DNA of 64,000 nt from an uncultured Eubacterium sp. (GCA_934320655.1 CAKRFN010000004.1:124001-188000); one strand, 5' to 3'; numbered from the stretch's first letter, positions 53,543 to 62,020 are shown. The notes: generated from the sequence alone by a model not told the origin. Made by a program: numbers and translations.

Positions 53543-54601
53543 ATGAGCCAGTATTTTTCATTTCAATGGCACATTACAGATGAATGTGACCAGCGTTGCA
53601 AGCACTGCTATATTTTCTCAGGAGCAGGCTGCAAGGAATTACAGAGCATGACATGGAATCAGATGAAGGAGGTCGTGGAAAACTGTGAGGATTTTTGCAA
53701 AGTCTATCATCGCATCCCGTATTTTTATATTACCGGCGGAGATCCGATCCTCCATCCGGATTTCTGGAAACTGATGGTACTATTAAAGAGTAAAAATATT
53801 CCGTTCACACTGATGGGCAATCCGTTCCATCTGGATGATGAGATCTGTAGGATGCTCAAGGTGTGCGGCTGTGACAAATACCAGATGTCACTGGATGGAA
53901 TGAAAGAAACACACGACTGGTTCCGTAAACCGGGCAGCTTTGATCTTACGATAGAAAAAATCGGCTGTCTGAACCGCGCGGGGATCAAGAGTGTGATCAT
54001 GAGTACGGTATCAAAAACAAATATGCATGAGATACCGGATATTATCGATACGGTTGTAAAAGCGAATGTAAAGGTATTCGCATTTTCACGCTATGTGCCG
54101 ACCGGAGGAGAGGTCGACACCAGCATGACACCGCAGGAATATCGCGACTTACTCGAAGTCTGCGATGCAAAATTCAAGGCATATGAAGCTGCGGGATGCG
54201 AGACCTATTTTAATAAAAAGGATCATCTCTGGACGCTCTATGAATATGAGACCGGGCAGTTTGTGCTACCGCAGGATGCGATCGAGGGCATGATCTATGG
54301 CGGCTGCAACTGTGGCAACTGTCATATCACGATATCGTCGAACGGCGACGTGATGGCGTGCAGGAGAGTCACAGACAGTAAGGTGGCGAACGTGTTCGAG
54401 GACCGGCTGGCAGATGTGTGGATCTGCCAGATGGAGCAGTACAGAGAATACGATAAATTCAAAAAATGCAGCAAATGTGAGCTGAAAGCATGGTGCAGGG
54501 GCTGCCCGGCAGTCGCAAACGGTACAAGCGGCGACTTCTACGGTGCAGATCCGCAGTGCTGGAAGACGAAAAATGATCTGACGGGGGAAGCATTATGTTG
54601 A
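53543..54601 (+). CDS. Radical SAM/SPASM peptide maturase, ACGX type
   Basis: 352 aa. N-terminal radical SAM cluster C15-x3-C19-x2-C22 (DECDQRCKHCYIFSG), GGDP motif, and a C-terminal SPASM region rich in Cys (GGCNCGNC, GDVMACRR, CSKCELKAWCRGCPAVA, CWK) for two auxiliary 4Fe-4S clusters. Enzymes of this class use 5'-deoxyadenosyl radicals to modify a peptide encoded next door. 32 bp after the precursor gene; overlaps the nitroreductase gene. Confidence 0.9.
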   Translation: MSQYFSFQWHITDECDQRCKHCYIFSGAGCKELQSMTWNQMKEVVENCEDFCKVYHRIPYFYITGGDPILHPDFWKLMVLLKSKNIPFTLMGNPFHLDDEICRMLKVCGCDKYQMSLDGMKETHDWFRKPGSFDLTIEKIGCLNRAGIKSVIMSTVSKTNMHEIPDIIDTVVKANVKVFAFSRYVPTGGEVDTSMTPQEYRDLLEVCDAKFKAYEAAGCETYFNKKDHLWTLYEYETGQFVLPQDAIEGMIYGGCNCGNCHITISSNGDVMACRRVTDSKVANVFEDRLADVWICQMEQYREYDKFKKCSKCELKAWCRGCPAVANGTSGDFYGADPQCWKTKNDLTGEALC

Positions 54602-55053
54602 TGGATATTATCAAGGCAAGACATTCGATCCGAAAGTATACGGACAGACAGATCGACCGGAGTGATCTGGAGAAAATTCTGGAAGCAGGAAATTATGCGC
54701 CGAAGGAGCAGCCGAGCACGATCGACGATCCGACGATTCAAAATGGATTTTACGGTGCGCCCACAGTCGTATGTGTATTTTGTCAGGATAATTTTCTATT
54801 TAAGGTCGCAGATGCTTTCTGCATGATGGAGAATATGGTTTTACAGGCGACGGAGCTTGGCATCGCATCCTGTATCATTTCGCGTGGACCGGAGACCTTT
54901 GCCAGTGAGGAAGGCAGGGCGCTCCTGCGAGCGTGGGAAGTGCCAGACGGCTATGTCTGTCAGGGATTCGTCATCTTAGGTTATATCGACGGCGAACAGC
55001 TGCACACAAAGCCGAGAAAACCGGGCAGAATCAAAATAGTTGAGTCATATTAA
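54595..55053 (+). CDS. Short nitroreductase-family flavoprotein
   Basis: 152 aa. RHSIRKYTDRQIDRSDLEKILEAGNYAP and the later GIASCIISRGPETF, FVILGYID fit FMN-dependent nitroreductases. The usual 25-30 residues between NYAPS and FYGAP are shortened (KEQPSTIDDPTIQNG), so part of the FMN site may be altered; this may be an internal deletion or a real variant. Start overlaps the radical SAM stop by 7 bp. Could supply electrons or oxidise the modified peptide. Confidence 0.75.
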   Translation: MLMDIIKARHSIRKYTDRQIDRSDLEKILEAGNYAPKEQPSTIDDPTIQNGFYGAPTVVCVFCQDNFLFKVADAFCMMENMVLQATELGIASCIISRGPETFASEEGRALLRAWEVPDGYVCQGFVILGYIDGEQLHTKPRKPGRIKIVESY

Positions 55054-55121
55054 AATGCAGGTGATTTCGATGAACCTCGGAAAAACAGAATAGGATTAGG
55101 AAAGGATAAGGTAGGATAGAG

Positions 55122-55733
55122 ATGGATGTAGCGACATGTCTGAAAAAAATGGAACTCGTAGGAGTCCTCGCATTTGCGACGGTGGACAGAGAGGGTGCAC
55201 CGCAGATCCGCAATATCAGTGCGATACATTACGAAAAGGATGCGTTATATTTTTTTACCGCCAGAGGCAAGAATTTTTGTCAGGAATTATTAGAGGACGG
55301 CAGAGTACAGATCTTATGTTACACAAAATATAAAGAAATGATCCGTCTGTCCGGTAGGGCGTATGCAGTCTCCGACGATGAACAGATCAAGTGGCGGGAT
55401 AAGATTTTTGAGGAACAGCCGTACCTTGCAAATGTCTATCCCGACGAGACGCGGGATATCGGCATCATTTTCTGCATCGATCAGGCAGAAATCGAGTATT
55501 TTAATCTCGGTGTACATCCGATCTTTCGGGAGACATATTTGCTGGGGAATGGTAAAATAACAGAAAAGGGCTATGTCATCACGGATGCGTGTATCGGCTG
55601 CGGTACCTGCCAGAGTGTATGTCCACAGCGGTGTATCGACGCAGGCACACCGTTTGTCATCCGGCAGAACAACTGTCTGCACTGTGGAGGATGTTACGAG
55701 CATTGCCCGGTAAATGCGATTGAAAGAAGATGA
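55122..55733 (+). CDS. Flavin-binding (PPOX-type) protein with 2[4Fe-4S] ferredoxin tail
   Basis: 203 aa. Residues 1-135 are a split-barrel pyridoxamine-oxidase-like FMN domain (VGVLAFATVDREGAPQIRNISAIHY). Residues ~150-203 are a bacterial ferredoxin with two C-x2-C-x2-C-x3-C sets (CIGCGTCQSVCPQRC; CLHCGGCYEHCP). Probably moves electrons between a flavin and low-potential partners, such as the radical SAM enzyme. Confidence 0.88.
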   Translation: MDVATCLKKMELVGVLAFATVDREGAPQIRNISAIHYEKDALYFFTARGKNFCQELLEDGRVQILCYTKYKEMIRLSGRAYAVSDDEQIKWRDKIFEEQPYLANVYPDETRDIGIIFCIDQAEIEYFNLGVHPIFRETYLLGNGKITEKGYVITDACIGCGTCQSVCPQRCIDAGTPFVIRQNNCLHCGGCYEHCPVNAIERR

Positions 55734-55737
55734 GATT

Positions 55738-56511
55738 ATGAATCAAAACGAACAGCGCGTATATTTAATTGAAAAATTATTGGACGAGCAGCCGGAGTAT
55801 CAGGGGATGAATCTTCCGTCCGATACAGCCGGGCAGAAACGGCTGCTGCGCTCTCTCATGAATGTGCGGCTGCCGCGCGGGATCGATGATGAATTTGCAC
55901 AGATTCAGGATGCATATTTGCAGCAGGTCAACGCGGACCGGGGTGTGGTCACACTCGATGGTCTGGACGAGCAGCAGCCGGATCTTTATTTATGGCAGGG
56001 AGATATCACACGGTTAAAAGTAGGGGCGATCGTCAATGCTGCCAACAGCGGCATGACAGGCTGCTATCAGCCCTGCCACAACTGCATCGACAACTGCATT
56101 CACACCTATGCAGGTATCCAGCTGCGTAATTATTGCAGTGAGCTGATGCGGCGGCAGGGGCATGAGGAACCGACCGGGCAGGCAAAGATCACACCGGCGT
56201 TCAATCTGCCATGCGACTATGTGATCCATACGGTAGGACCGATCGTACAGGGCAGACTGACGCGCAGACATGAGCAGCTGCTGGCATCGTGCTATGAATC
56301 CTGCCTGCGGATCGCAGATGAAAACGGCGTAGACAGCATCGCATTTTGCTGTATTTCTACCGGTGTATTCATGTTTCCGAACGAGCGGGCAGCGCAGATC
56401 GCGGTGCAGACGGTCAAAGATTATAAAATACGGATAAATTCAAAGATCAAGGTGATATTTAATGTTTTCAAAGAAAATGACAGACAAATCTATGAGCAGC
56501 TACTCCGATAA
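55738..56511 (+). CDS. Zinc-type macrodomain protein (ADP-ribosyl hydrolase)
   Basis: 257 aa. N-terminal ~75 aa extension, then a macrodomain: LWQGDITRLKVGAIVNAANSGM, the Cys-rich insert GCYQPCHNCIDNCIHTYAG with candidate zinc ligands, YVIHTVGP, SIAFCCISTGVFMFP. This is the zinc-containing class that removes ADP-ribose and is paired with SirTM sirtuins in other Firmicutes. ATG 55738; overlaps the sirtuin gene by 50 bp. Confidence 0.9.
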   Translation: MNQNEQRVYLIEKLLDEQPEYQGMNLPSDTAGQKRLLRSLMNVRLPRGIDDEFAQIQDAYLQQVNADRGVVTLDGLDEQQPDLYLWQGDITRLKVGAIVNAANSGMTGCYQPCHNCIDNCIHTYAGIQLRNYCSELMRRQGHEEPTGQAKITPAFNLPCDYVIHTVGPIVQGRLTRRHEQLLASCYESCLRIADENGVDSIAFCCISTGVFMFPNERAAQIAVQTVKDYKIRINSKIKVIFNVFKENDRQIYEQLLR

Positions 56512-57376
56512 GCTGCATCAGATCAAAACACAGCTTGAGCAGGCAGATGCAGTCATCATCGGAGCCGGGGCAGGGCTATCGACTTCCGCAGGCTTTACTT
56601 ATGCCGGGGCGCGGTTTGCACAGTATTTTTCAGATTTCGGGAAAAAATACGGCTTTTCCGATATGTATTCCGGGGGCTTTTATCCGTACCGGACACCGGA
56701 AGAACACTGGGCGTACTGGAGCCGTTATATCTATATTAACCGCTATATGGATGCACCAAAACCGGTGTATGAACAGCTATATGAGCTGGTGAAGGATAAA
56801 GATTATTTTGTGCTGACGACGAATGTGGATCACTGCTTTCAGAAGGCGGGCTTTGACAAACACAGGTTATTTTATACGCAGGGCGATTACGGACTGTTCC
56901 AGTGCAGCAAGCCGTGTCATGAGGCAACCTATGACAATGAGCACGTGATCCGTCAGATGGTGCAGGCGCAAGGCTATGTGATCGGCGCGGACGGAGTGCT
57001 GGCATTGCCGGATGGAACCACACCGAAAATGGCGGTTCCGACAGAACTTGTACCGCACTGTCCGAAATGCGGGGCGGTGATGAGTATGAACCTGCGGGCG
57101 GATCATACCTTTGTCGAGGACGAGGGCTGGCATGTGGCATCCGAGCGCTATGCGCAGTTTTTGCGCAGACATAAGGATGTAAAGACACTGTTTTTAGAGC
57201 TGGGGGTCGGCTATAACACCCCGGGCATTATTAAATATCCGTTCTGGCAGTACACGTATCGCTGGAGCGATGCCTTTTATGTGTGCATCAACCGTGGACA
57301 GGCAGATGCGCCGTCGGAGATCCGTGCAAAATCGGTCTGTCTGGATGCAGATCTTGGGGAGATTTCGCTCCGATGA
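56462..57376 (+). CDS. SirTM-class sirtuin (probable protein ADP-ribosyltransferase)
   Basis: 304 aa. NAD-binding GAGAGLSTSAGFTYAG, TTNVDHCFQKAGF, a C-terminal GVGYNTPGI and a PHCPKCG Cys pair. At the place of the catalytic His of ordinary sirtuin deacylases there is Gln (FYTQGDYG), a mark of SirTM enzymes, which ADP-ribosylate rather than deacylate. Two other ATGs at 56480 and 56492 are possible. In known systems the target is a lipoylated GcvH-like protein with its own ligase; neither is present here. Confidence 0.88.
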   Translation: MFSKKMTDKSMSSYSDKLHQIKTQLEQADAVIIGAGAGLSTSAGFTYAGARFAQYFSDFGKKYGFSDMYSGGFYPYRTPEEHWAYWSRYIYINRYMDAPKPVYEQLYELVKDKDYFVLTTNVDHCFQKAGFDKHRLFYTQGDYGLFQCSKPCHEATYDNEHVIRQMVQAQGYVIGADGVLALPDGTTPKMAVPTELVPHCPKCGAVMSMNLRADHTFVEDEGWHVASERYAQFLRRHKDVKTLFLELGVGYNTPGIIKYPFWQYTYRWSDAFYVCINRGQADAPSEIRAKSVCLDADLGEISLR

Positions 57377-57380
57377 AATA

Positions 57381-57435
57381 ATCTCGTCAAATGCGTTGAC
57401 TTGATTGACGAGATTTATTATAATGATGACGAGAT
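57381..57435 (+). promoter_or_regulatory. Promoter with three TGACGAGAT half-sites
   Basis: TTGACT-N17-TATAAT (57396-57424). Half-sites at 57381-57389 (reverse), 57406-57414 and 57427-57435 (forward, 21 bp apart, two helix turns) cover the promoter. Likely autoregulation by the following gene. Confidence 0.7.
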
Positions 57436-57459
57436 AAATCTGCCAAAGGAGTTGACGAT

Positions 57460-58797
57460 ATGTCCTATCAGGAAAGTGAAACCGTAGAACTGAAGTCTGC
57501 CGTTGTGGACGACATCAAAAAGGAAATCATTGCATTTGCGAACAGCGATGGTGGAAAATTGTATATCGGTGTCCGGGATGACGGTGAAGTTGCAGGGTTG
57601 GATGACCCGGACGGTACCGCCCTGCAAGTCAGCAACATGGTCAGAGATTCCATCAAACCGAATATTACCATGTTCCTCCACTATCAGACCATAGAGGAAG
57701 ATGGAAAGAAAATTATTGAGATCAGTGTTCAGCGTGGCACGAATCGTCCATATTATATTGCTAAAAAGGGTATGCGCCCGGAGGGCGTTTATGTTCGGCA
57801 GGGCTATTCTTCTGTTCCTGCTACTGATACCGCAATTCGCTGCATGATCAAGGAGACGGATGGAGACCGCTTTGAAACGATGCGATGTCTGGATCAGGAA
57901 CTCACATTTGAGGATACTAAAAAGGAATTTCAGTTCCACGAGATTGAGCTCGGACCACAGCAAATGCGCACGTTGAAGCTCGTTGAGAACGACGGTCTAT
58001 ACAGCAATTTGGCGCTGCTCCTGTCCGATCAGAATCCCCATACCATTAAGGTGGCTGTTTTTCAGGGAACCAAACAGATGATTTTCAAGGATCGACGGGA
58101 GTTTGGAGGTTCCCTCATGAAGCAGATGAATGAAGTCTATGAGTATATCGATTTCCGCAATCAGATCCGCGCTACCATTGAAAAACTCTCACGAATTGAT
58201 GTCCGGGACTACCCGGTGATCGCTGTTAGAGAAGCTTTGTTGAATCTTCTTGTTCACCGGGACTATTCGTTCAGTGCCAGTGCTCTGATCAGTATTTACG
58301 ATGACCGGATAGAATTTGTGTCCATTGGCGGTCTGATGCCTGGAATTGATCTGGAAGATATTATGGCGGGCATTTCTGTGTGCAGAAATCAAAATCTGGC
58401 AAATGTATTTTATCGGCTGCATCTGATTGAGGCATATGGCACCGGATTGACGAAAATCATGGAGGCATATGAAGAAACTTCGGAAAAGCCCGTCATTTCT
58501 ACCACAAAGAACAGCTTCAAGATTACGCTTCCCAATGTCAATGCAAAATATGAGACAAGGGCTGTACCTGCACCCAGCGAAAATAGCTTGTCTGCGCCCG
58601 TTCCGAAAATTGATAACAATGAACAGCGGGTGCTGTCCTATGTACGGGAGCATGGTGCAATTACAAGACCGGAAGCAGAGGAACTGCTTGATACCAGTGC
58701 GTCCACTGCCTCGCGGCTGATCAAAAAAATGGTCAAGGCAGGTCTGCTTTTCCCGCACGGAAAGGCAAGAAGTACCAGATATACGCTTACAGAATAA
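57460..58797 (+). CDS. AlbA/Schlafen-type ATP-binding transcriptional regulator
   Basis: 445 aa, intact. N-terminal AlbA_2 domain (ESETVELKSAVVDDIKKEIIAFANSDGGKLYIGV), a GHKL-type ATPase part (AVREALLNLLVHRDYS, YGTGLTKIMEAYEE), a variable linker, and a C-terminal winged helix (RVLSYVREHGAITRPEAEELLDTSASTASRLIKKM). Family role is debated: transcription control or nucleic-acid defence. SD AAAGGAG. Own promoter and operator, closed by a strong terminator. Confidence 0.85.
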   Translation: MSYQESETVELKSAVVDDIKKEIIAFANSDGGKLYIGVRDDGEVAGLDDPDGTALQVSNMVRDSIKPNITMFLHYQTIEEDGKKIIEISVQRGTNRPYYIAKKGMRPEGVYVRQGYSSVPATDTAIRCMIKETDGDRFETMRCLDQELTFEDTKKEFQFHEIELGPQQMRTLKLVENDGLYSNLALLLSDQNPHTIKVAVFQGTKQMIFKDRREFGGSLMKQMNEVYEYIDFRNQIRATIEKLSRIDVRDYPVIAVREALLNLLVHRDYSFSASALISIYDDRIEFVSIGGLMPGIDLEDIMAGISVCRNQNLANVFYRLHLIEAYGTGLTKIMEAYEETSEKPVISTTKNSFKITLPNVNAKYETRAVPAPSENSLSAPVPKIDNNEQRVLSYVREHGAITRPEAEELLDTSASTASRLIKKMVKAGLLFPHGKARSTRYTLTE

Positions 58798-58895
58798 TGG
58801 AAGAAACAAATGGATCTTGCATCATTGCTCCCAGATCTTGCCAAAAACAGAATATGAGTGCCGAAAAAAGTGCGTAAATGCTTGTAAAATCAGGG

Positions 58896-58909
58896 TGACA
58901 ACGTTTGCA
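58896..58909 (+). promoter_or_regulatory. LacI/CcpA-type operator 1
   Basis: TGACAACGTTTGCA matches TGnAAnCGnTTnCA in nine of ten fixed positions. Confidence 0.6.
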
Positions 58910-58931
58910 CAGACGGAGCGCGGAACGGTAG

Positions 58932-58968
58932 AAAAGCGATTGTTTTTAGAAAAAACAGTCGCTTTTTT
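58932..58968. terminator. Terminator of the AlbA-type gene
   Basis: AAAAGCGATTGTTTTT pairs with AAAAACAGTCGCTTTT, followed by TTGCG; lies between the two LacI-type sites. Confidence 0.8.
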
Positions 58969-58988
58969 GCGTGCAGAAGATTGCAGCG

Positions 58989-59041
58989 TGATAACGTTTG
59001 CACGTTTGAGGTTTGATTTTGCGTGATAGATTAGCTATATT
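58989..59041 (+). promoter_or_regulatory. LacI-type operator 2 and promoter of the sulfate operon
   Basis: TGATAACGTTTGCA (58989-59002), again nine of ten, sits just upstream of TTGATT-N17-TATATT (59013-59041). The two operators are 93 bp apart centre to centre, which fits DNA looping or activation/repression by a LacI protein. The intergenic region 58798-59105 holds nothing else. Confidence 0.6.
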
Positions 59042-59105
59042 CATACCAAGCAGATCGGAAATGGGGAAATTAAAAAATAAAATGAAAGAAAGAGGGAACA
59101 GGATT

Positions 59106-60191
59106 ATGAAAAGAAGAGTTATCACATTGGCACTACTTGCAGCATTGACAGCCGGAGCAGCGACCGGATGCGGAACAGGCGGCAGTGATACCGCGGAGGC
59201 AAAGGCAGCAGATGCACAGAGCGTAGAAATTACAAATGTATCGTATGATCCGACACGCGAACTGTATGCAGCTTATAATGAAGTATTTGCAAAACACTGG
59301 AAAGAGCAGAGTGGTCAGGACGTTTCAGTTGTCCAGTCACACGGAGGCTCCGGCAAGCAGGCGCTTGAGGTCGCCAACGGACTGCAGGCAGATGTTGTGA
59401 CGCTGGCGTTGGAGGGAGATGTGGATGCAGTCAAGGATGCGGGATTGATTGAGGACGGTTATACTTCCGAATTTCCGTTAGACAGTTCACCGTATACTTC
59501 AAGTATTGTGTTCCTTGTCCGCAAGGACAATCCAAAAAACATCCGGAATTGGGATGATCTTTTAAGGGATGATGTCGGAGTCATTACTCCGAATCCCAAG
59601 ACGTCCGGAGGAGCGAGATGGAATTATCTGGCAGCGTGGTATTATTTCGAGAAGCAGGGCGAGAGTGAGGAAGAAATTCTTGCCAATATGAAAACACTGT
59701 ATGAGCATGTGCTCGTTTTGGATTCCGGCGCGAGAGGCGCGACCACTTCTTTTGTGGAAAATGGACAGGGCGATGTTTTGCTCGCATGGGAGAACGAAGC
59801 ATTCCTCTCACTTGATGAGCATCCGGGCGAATATGAGATCGTTGTACCGGAGGTATCGATCTTATGCCAGCCGACCGTTGCAGTTGTGGATGAGGTTGTA
59901 GATAAACGGGGCACCAGGGATGTTGCCACAGGATACTTAAATTACCTCTACTCAGATGAGGCACAGAAGCTGGAGGCAGAGTGGTATTATCGCCCGTCAA
60001 ATGAGGATATTTTGAAGGAATATGCGTACAGCGGCGACAGCAATACGATTACAGAGCTTCCGTCGGACGGAAAGTGGATTATCACAAATGTTGATCTGAC
60101 GGACATCGCACATTTTGGCGGATGGAGTGAGGCAACGGAAAAGCATTTTGCGGATGGTGGATTGTTCGATTCCATATATGAAGAAAAGTAA
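59106..60191 (+). CDS. sbp: Sulfate/thiosulfate-binding lipoprotein
   Basis: 361 aa from ATG 59106. Lipobox region GAATGC; mature part is a type II periplasmic-binding fold with sulfate signatures SHGGSGKQAL, ADVVTLALEGDVDAV, NPKTSGGARWNYLAAW and ARGATTSFVENGQGDVLLAWENEA. Captures sulfate outside the membrane for CysTWA. First gene of the operon. Confidence 0.93.
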   Translation: MKRRVITLALLAALTAGAATGCGTGGSDTAEAKAADAQSVEITNVSYDPTRELYAAYNEVFAKHWKEQSGQDVSVVQSHGGSGKQALEVANGLQADVVTLALEGDVDAVKDAGLIEDGYTSEFPLDSSPYTSSIVFLVRKDNPKNIRNWDDLLRDDVGVITPNPKTSGGARWNYLAAWYYFEKQGESEEEILANMKTLYEHVLVLDSGARGATTSFVENGQGDVLLAWENEAFLSLDEHPGEYEIVVPEVSILCQPTVAVVDEVVDKRGTRDVATGYLNYLYSDEAQKLEAEWYYRPSNEDILKEYAYSGDSNTITELPSDGKWIITNVDLTDIAHFGGWSEATEKHFADGGLFDSIYEEK

Positions 60192-60206
60192 CAGACAGGT
60201 GGGAGA

Positions 60207-61043
60207 ATGATGAAAAACAAGAGGAAACATGTGATACCGGGATTTGGGCTTTCGTTTGGAATTGTGATGGCAATTTTAGGGTTCATCGTAATCATTCCAT
60301 TGTGCTCACTGGTGATCTTTTCGGCAAAATTGTCGCCGCGTGAATTTATAGAGACCATTACCAGACCCAGAGTATTAGCCAGTTACAAAGTCAGTATTGA
60401 AACGGCATTGATTGCATCTGTGATCAATGCTGTGATGGGAACCGTCCTTGCGTGGATTCTGGTTCGCTATCGATTTCCGGGAAGGCGTATCGTGGACGGT
60501 CTGATCGAGCTGCCGTTTGCCCTGCCGACTGCGGTTGCAGGTATTGCACTGACACATCTTACAGTGCCAAATGGCTGGGTGGGCAGCATGTTTGAACGGT
60601 TTGGTATCAAAGTCGCCTACACCAGATTCGGCATCACCATTGCTCTTGTTTTCGTCGGCATCCCATTTGTGGTGCGCAGCGTCCAGCCGGTTCTTGAAAA
60701 AGTAGATAAAGAGTATGAGGAGGCAGCCAGCTTATTTGGCACCTCGAACCGGCAGATTTTTGTGCAGGTCATTTTGCCGGAGATCTTTCCGGCGCTGGTT
60801 GCGGGATTTACGATGGCTTTTGCAAGGAGCATCGGTGAGTATGGAAGTGTCGTATTCATAGCCGGAAACACGCCGTATGAAACAGAGATTGCGCCATTGA
60901 TGATTATGGCAAAGCTGCAGGAATATGATTATGCGAGTGCGACATCTATTGCGCTTGTGATGTTACTGCTTGCATTTGCGATTCTATTTGTAAATGCGAT
61001 CATCCAAAGCAGGGCATCAAGGATCATCAGCGGCATGAAATAG
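60207..61043 (+). CDS. cysT: Sulfate ABC transporter permease CysT
   Basis: 278 aa. Six helices, with the ATPase-contact EAA loop YEEAASLFGTSNRQIFVQVILPEIFPALVAG and ELPFALPTAVAGIALTHL. Pairs with CysW. 15 bp after sbp. Confidence 0.93.
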   Translation: MMKNKRKHVIPGFGLSFGIVMAILGFIVIIPLCSLVIFSAKLSPREFIETITRPRVLASYKVSIETALIASVINAVMGTVLAWILVRYRFPGRRIVDGLIELPFALPTAVAGIALTHLTVPNGWVGSMFERFGIKVAYTRFGITIALVFVGIPFVVRSVQPVLEKVDKEYEEAASLFGTSNRQIFVQVILPEIFPALVAGFTMAFARSIGEYGSVVFIAGNTPYETEIAPLMIMAKLQEYDYASATSIALVMLLLAFAILFVNAIIQSRASRIISGMK

Positions 61044-61054
61044 AGAGGGAAGTA

Positions 61055-61870
61055 ATGGAAAGAAATAGAAAAAACGAAGAAAAGGGAAAAAACTTTACAC
61101 GGTGGTTTTTGATATTGATCGGAATCGTGTTCCTTGCGGTGTTTCTGGTGCTCCCGCTGATCTATGTATTGGTGACGGCGCTGCGTGAGGGATGGAACGT
61201 GTATGTGAAATCTGTATCAGACCCTTATGCGGTGAAAGCGATCGTACTTACACTGGAGGTCGTGTTACTTACGGTGCTGGTCAACACCGTATTTGGAATC
61301 TTTGCGGCATGGCTGATCACAAAATTTACGTTTCACGGGAAGAAGGTCATTTCGACGCTGATCGACCTGCCGCTAACGATTTCTCCGATTATCGCGGGAC
61401 TGATTTTTGTATTGACCTTCGGCAGACAGAGCGCGTTGTATCCGCTGCTGCAAAAGTTGGATATACAGATCATATTTGCGGTTCCGGGCATTGTGCTCGC
61501 AACCATTTTTGTAACATTTCCGTTTATCTCGCGTGAGATCATTCCGGTATTGACGGCGGCGGGAAATGATGAGGAAGAGGCAGCCGCACTCATGGGTGCC
61601 AATGGATTTCAGATTTTTACACAGATTACATTGCCGCATATCCGGTGGGCATTGCTGTATGGAATTGTGCTTTGCACAGCGCGTGCGATGGGGGAATTCG
61701 GTGCGGTATCGGTACTGTCGGGACATTTGCGGGGCATTACCAATACGATGCCGTTGTATATTGAATTGTTGTATCAGGCATTCGATTTTACCGGTGCATT
61801 TGCGATGTCATCGATTCTCGTCATTCTGGCAATTATCATTCTTGTGGCACGTAACATTTTTGTATCATAG
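61055..61870 (+). CDS. cysW: Sulfate ABC transporter permease CysW, C-terminus formed by a repeat
   Basis: 271 aa. Six helices; EAA loop DEEEAAALMGANGFQIFTQITLPHIRWALLYG; ARAMGEFGAVSVLSGHLRG. The usual ~10 polar residues after the last helix are missing: the coding frame ends NIFVS-stop, and those last codons lie inside the 131-bp repeat (61857 on). The transporter is probably still functional, as the trimmed tail is short. Confidence 0.92.
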   Translation: MERNRKNEEKGKNFTRWFLILIGIVFLAVFLVLPLIYVLVTALREGWNVYVKSVSDPYAVKAIVLTLEVVLLTVLVNTVFGIFAAWLITKFTFHGKKVISTLIDLPLTISPIIAGLIFVLTFGRQSALYPLLQKLDIQIIFAVPGIVLATIFVTFPFISREIIPVLTAAGNDEEEAAALMGANGFQIFTQITLPHIRWALLYGIVLCTARAMGEFGAVSVLSGHLRGITNTMPLYIELLYQAFDFTGAFAMSSILVILAIIILVARNIFVS

Positions 61871-61987
61871 GAAATTGCTTCCTATGATACAAAAACGCTC
61901 CGCGAGGATCGCACTGCGGCGGATAAGAAGTATGTCGCAGAAGCGACCCGCCGCAGGCGGAGAATCCTGCGGGCAGGATTCTTTTTT
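61857..61987 (+). repeat. 131-bp structured repeat, copy 2
   Basis: Begins with a perfect 17-bp hairpin TTTTTGTATCATAGGAA/TTCCTATGATACAAAAA (5-nt loop) that overlaps the cysW stop, then the same nested GC stem and terminator hairpin as copy 1. Two base pairs of the first stem differ from copy 1 on both sides (compensatory). Ends 33 bp before cysA. Confidence 0.85.
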
Positions 61988-62020
61988 CAATACCGCGGAA
62001 AGAAAGAGGGGGCATAGATC

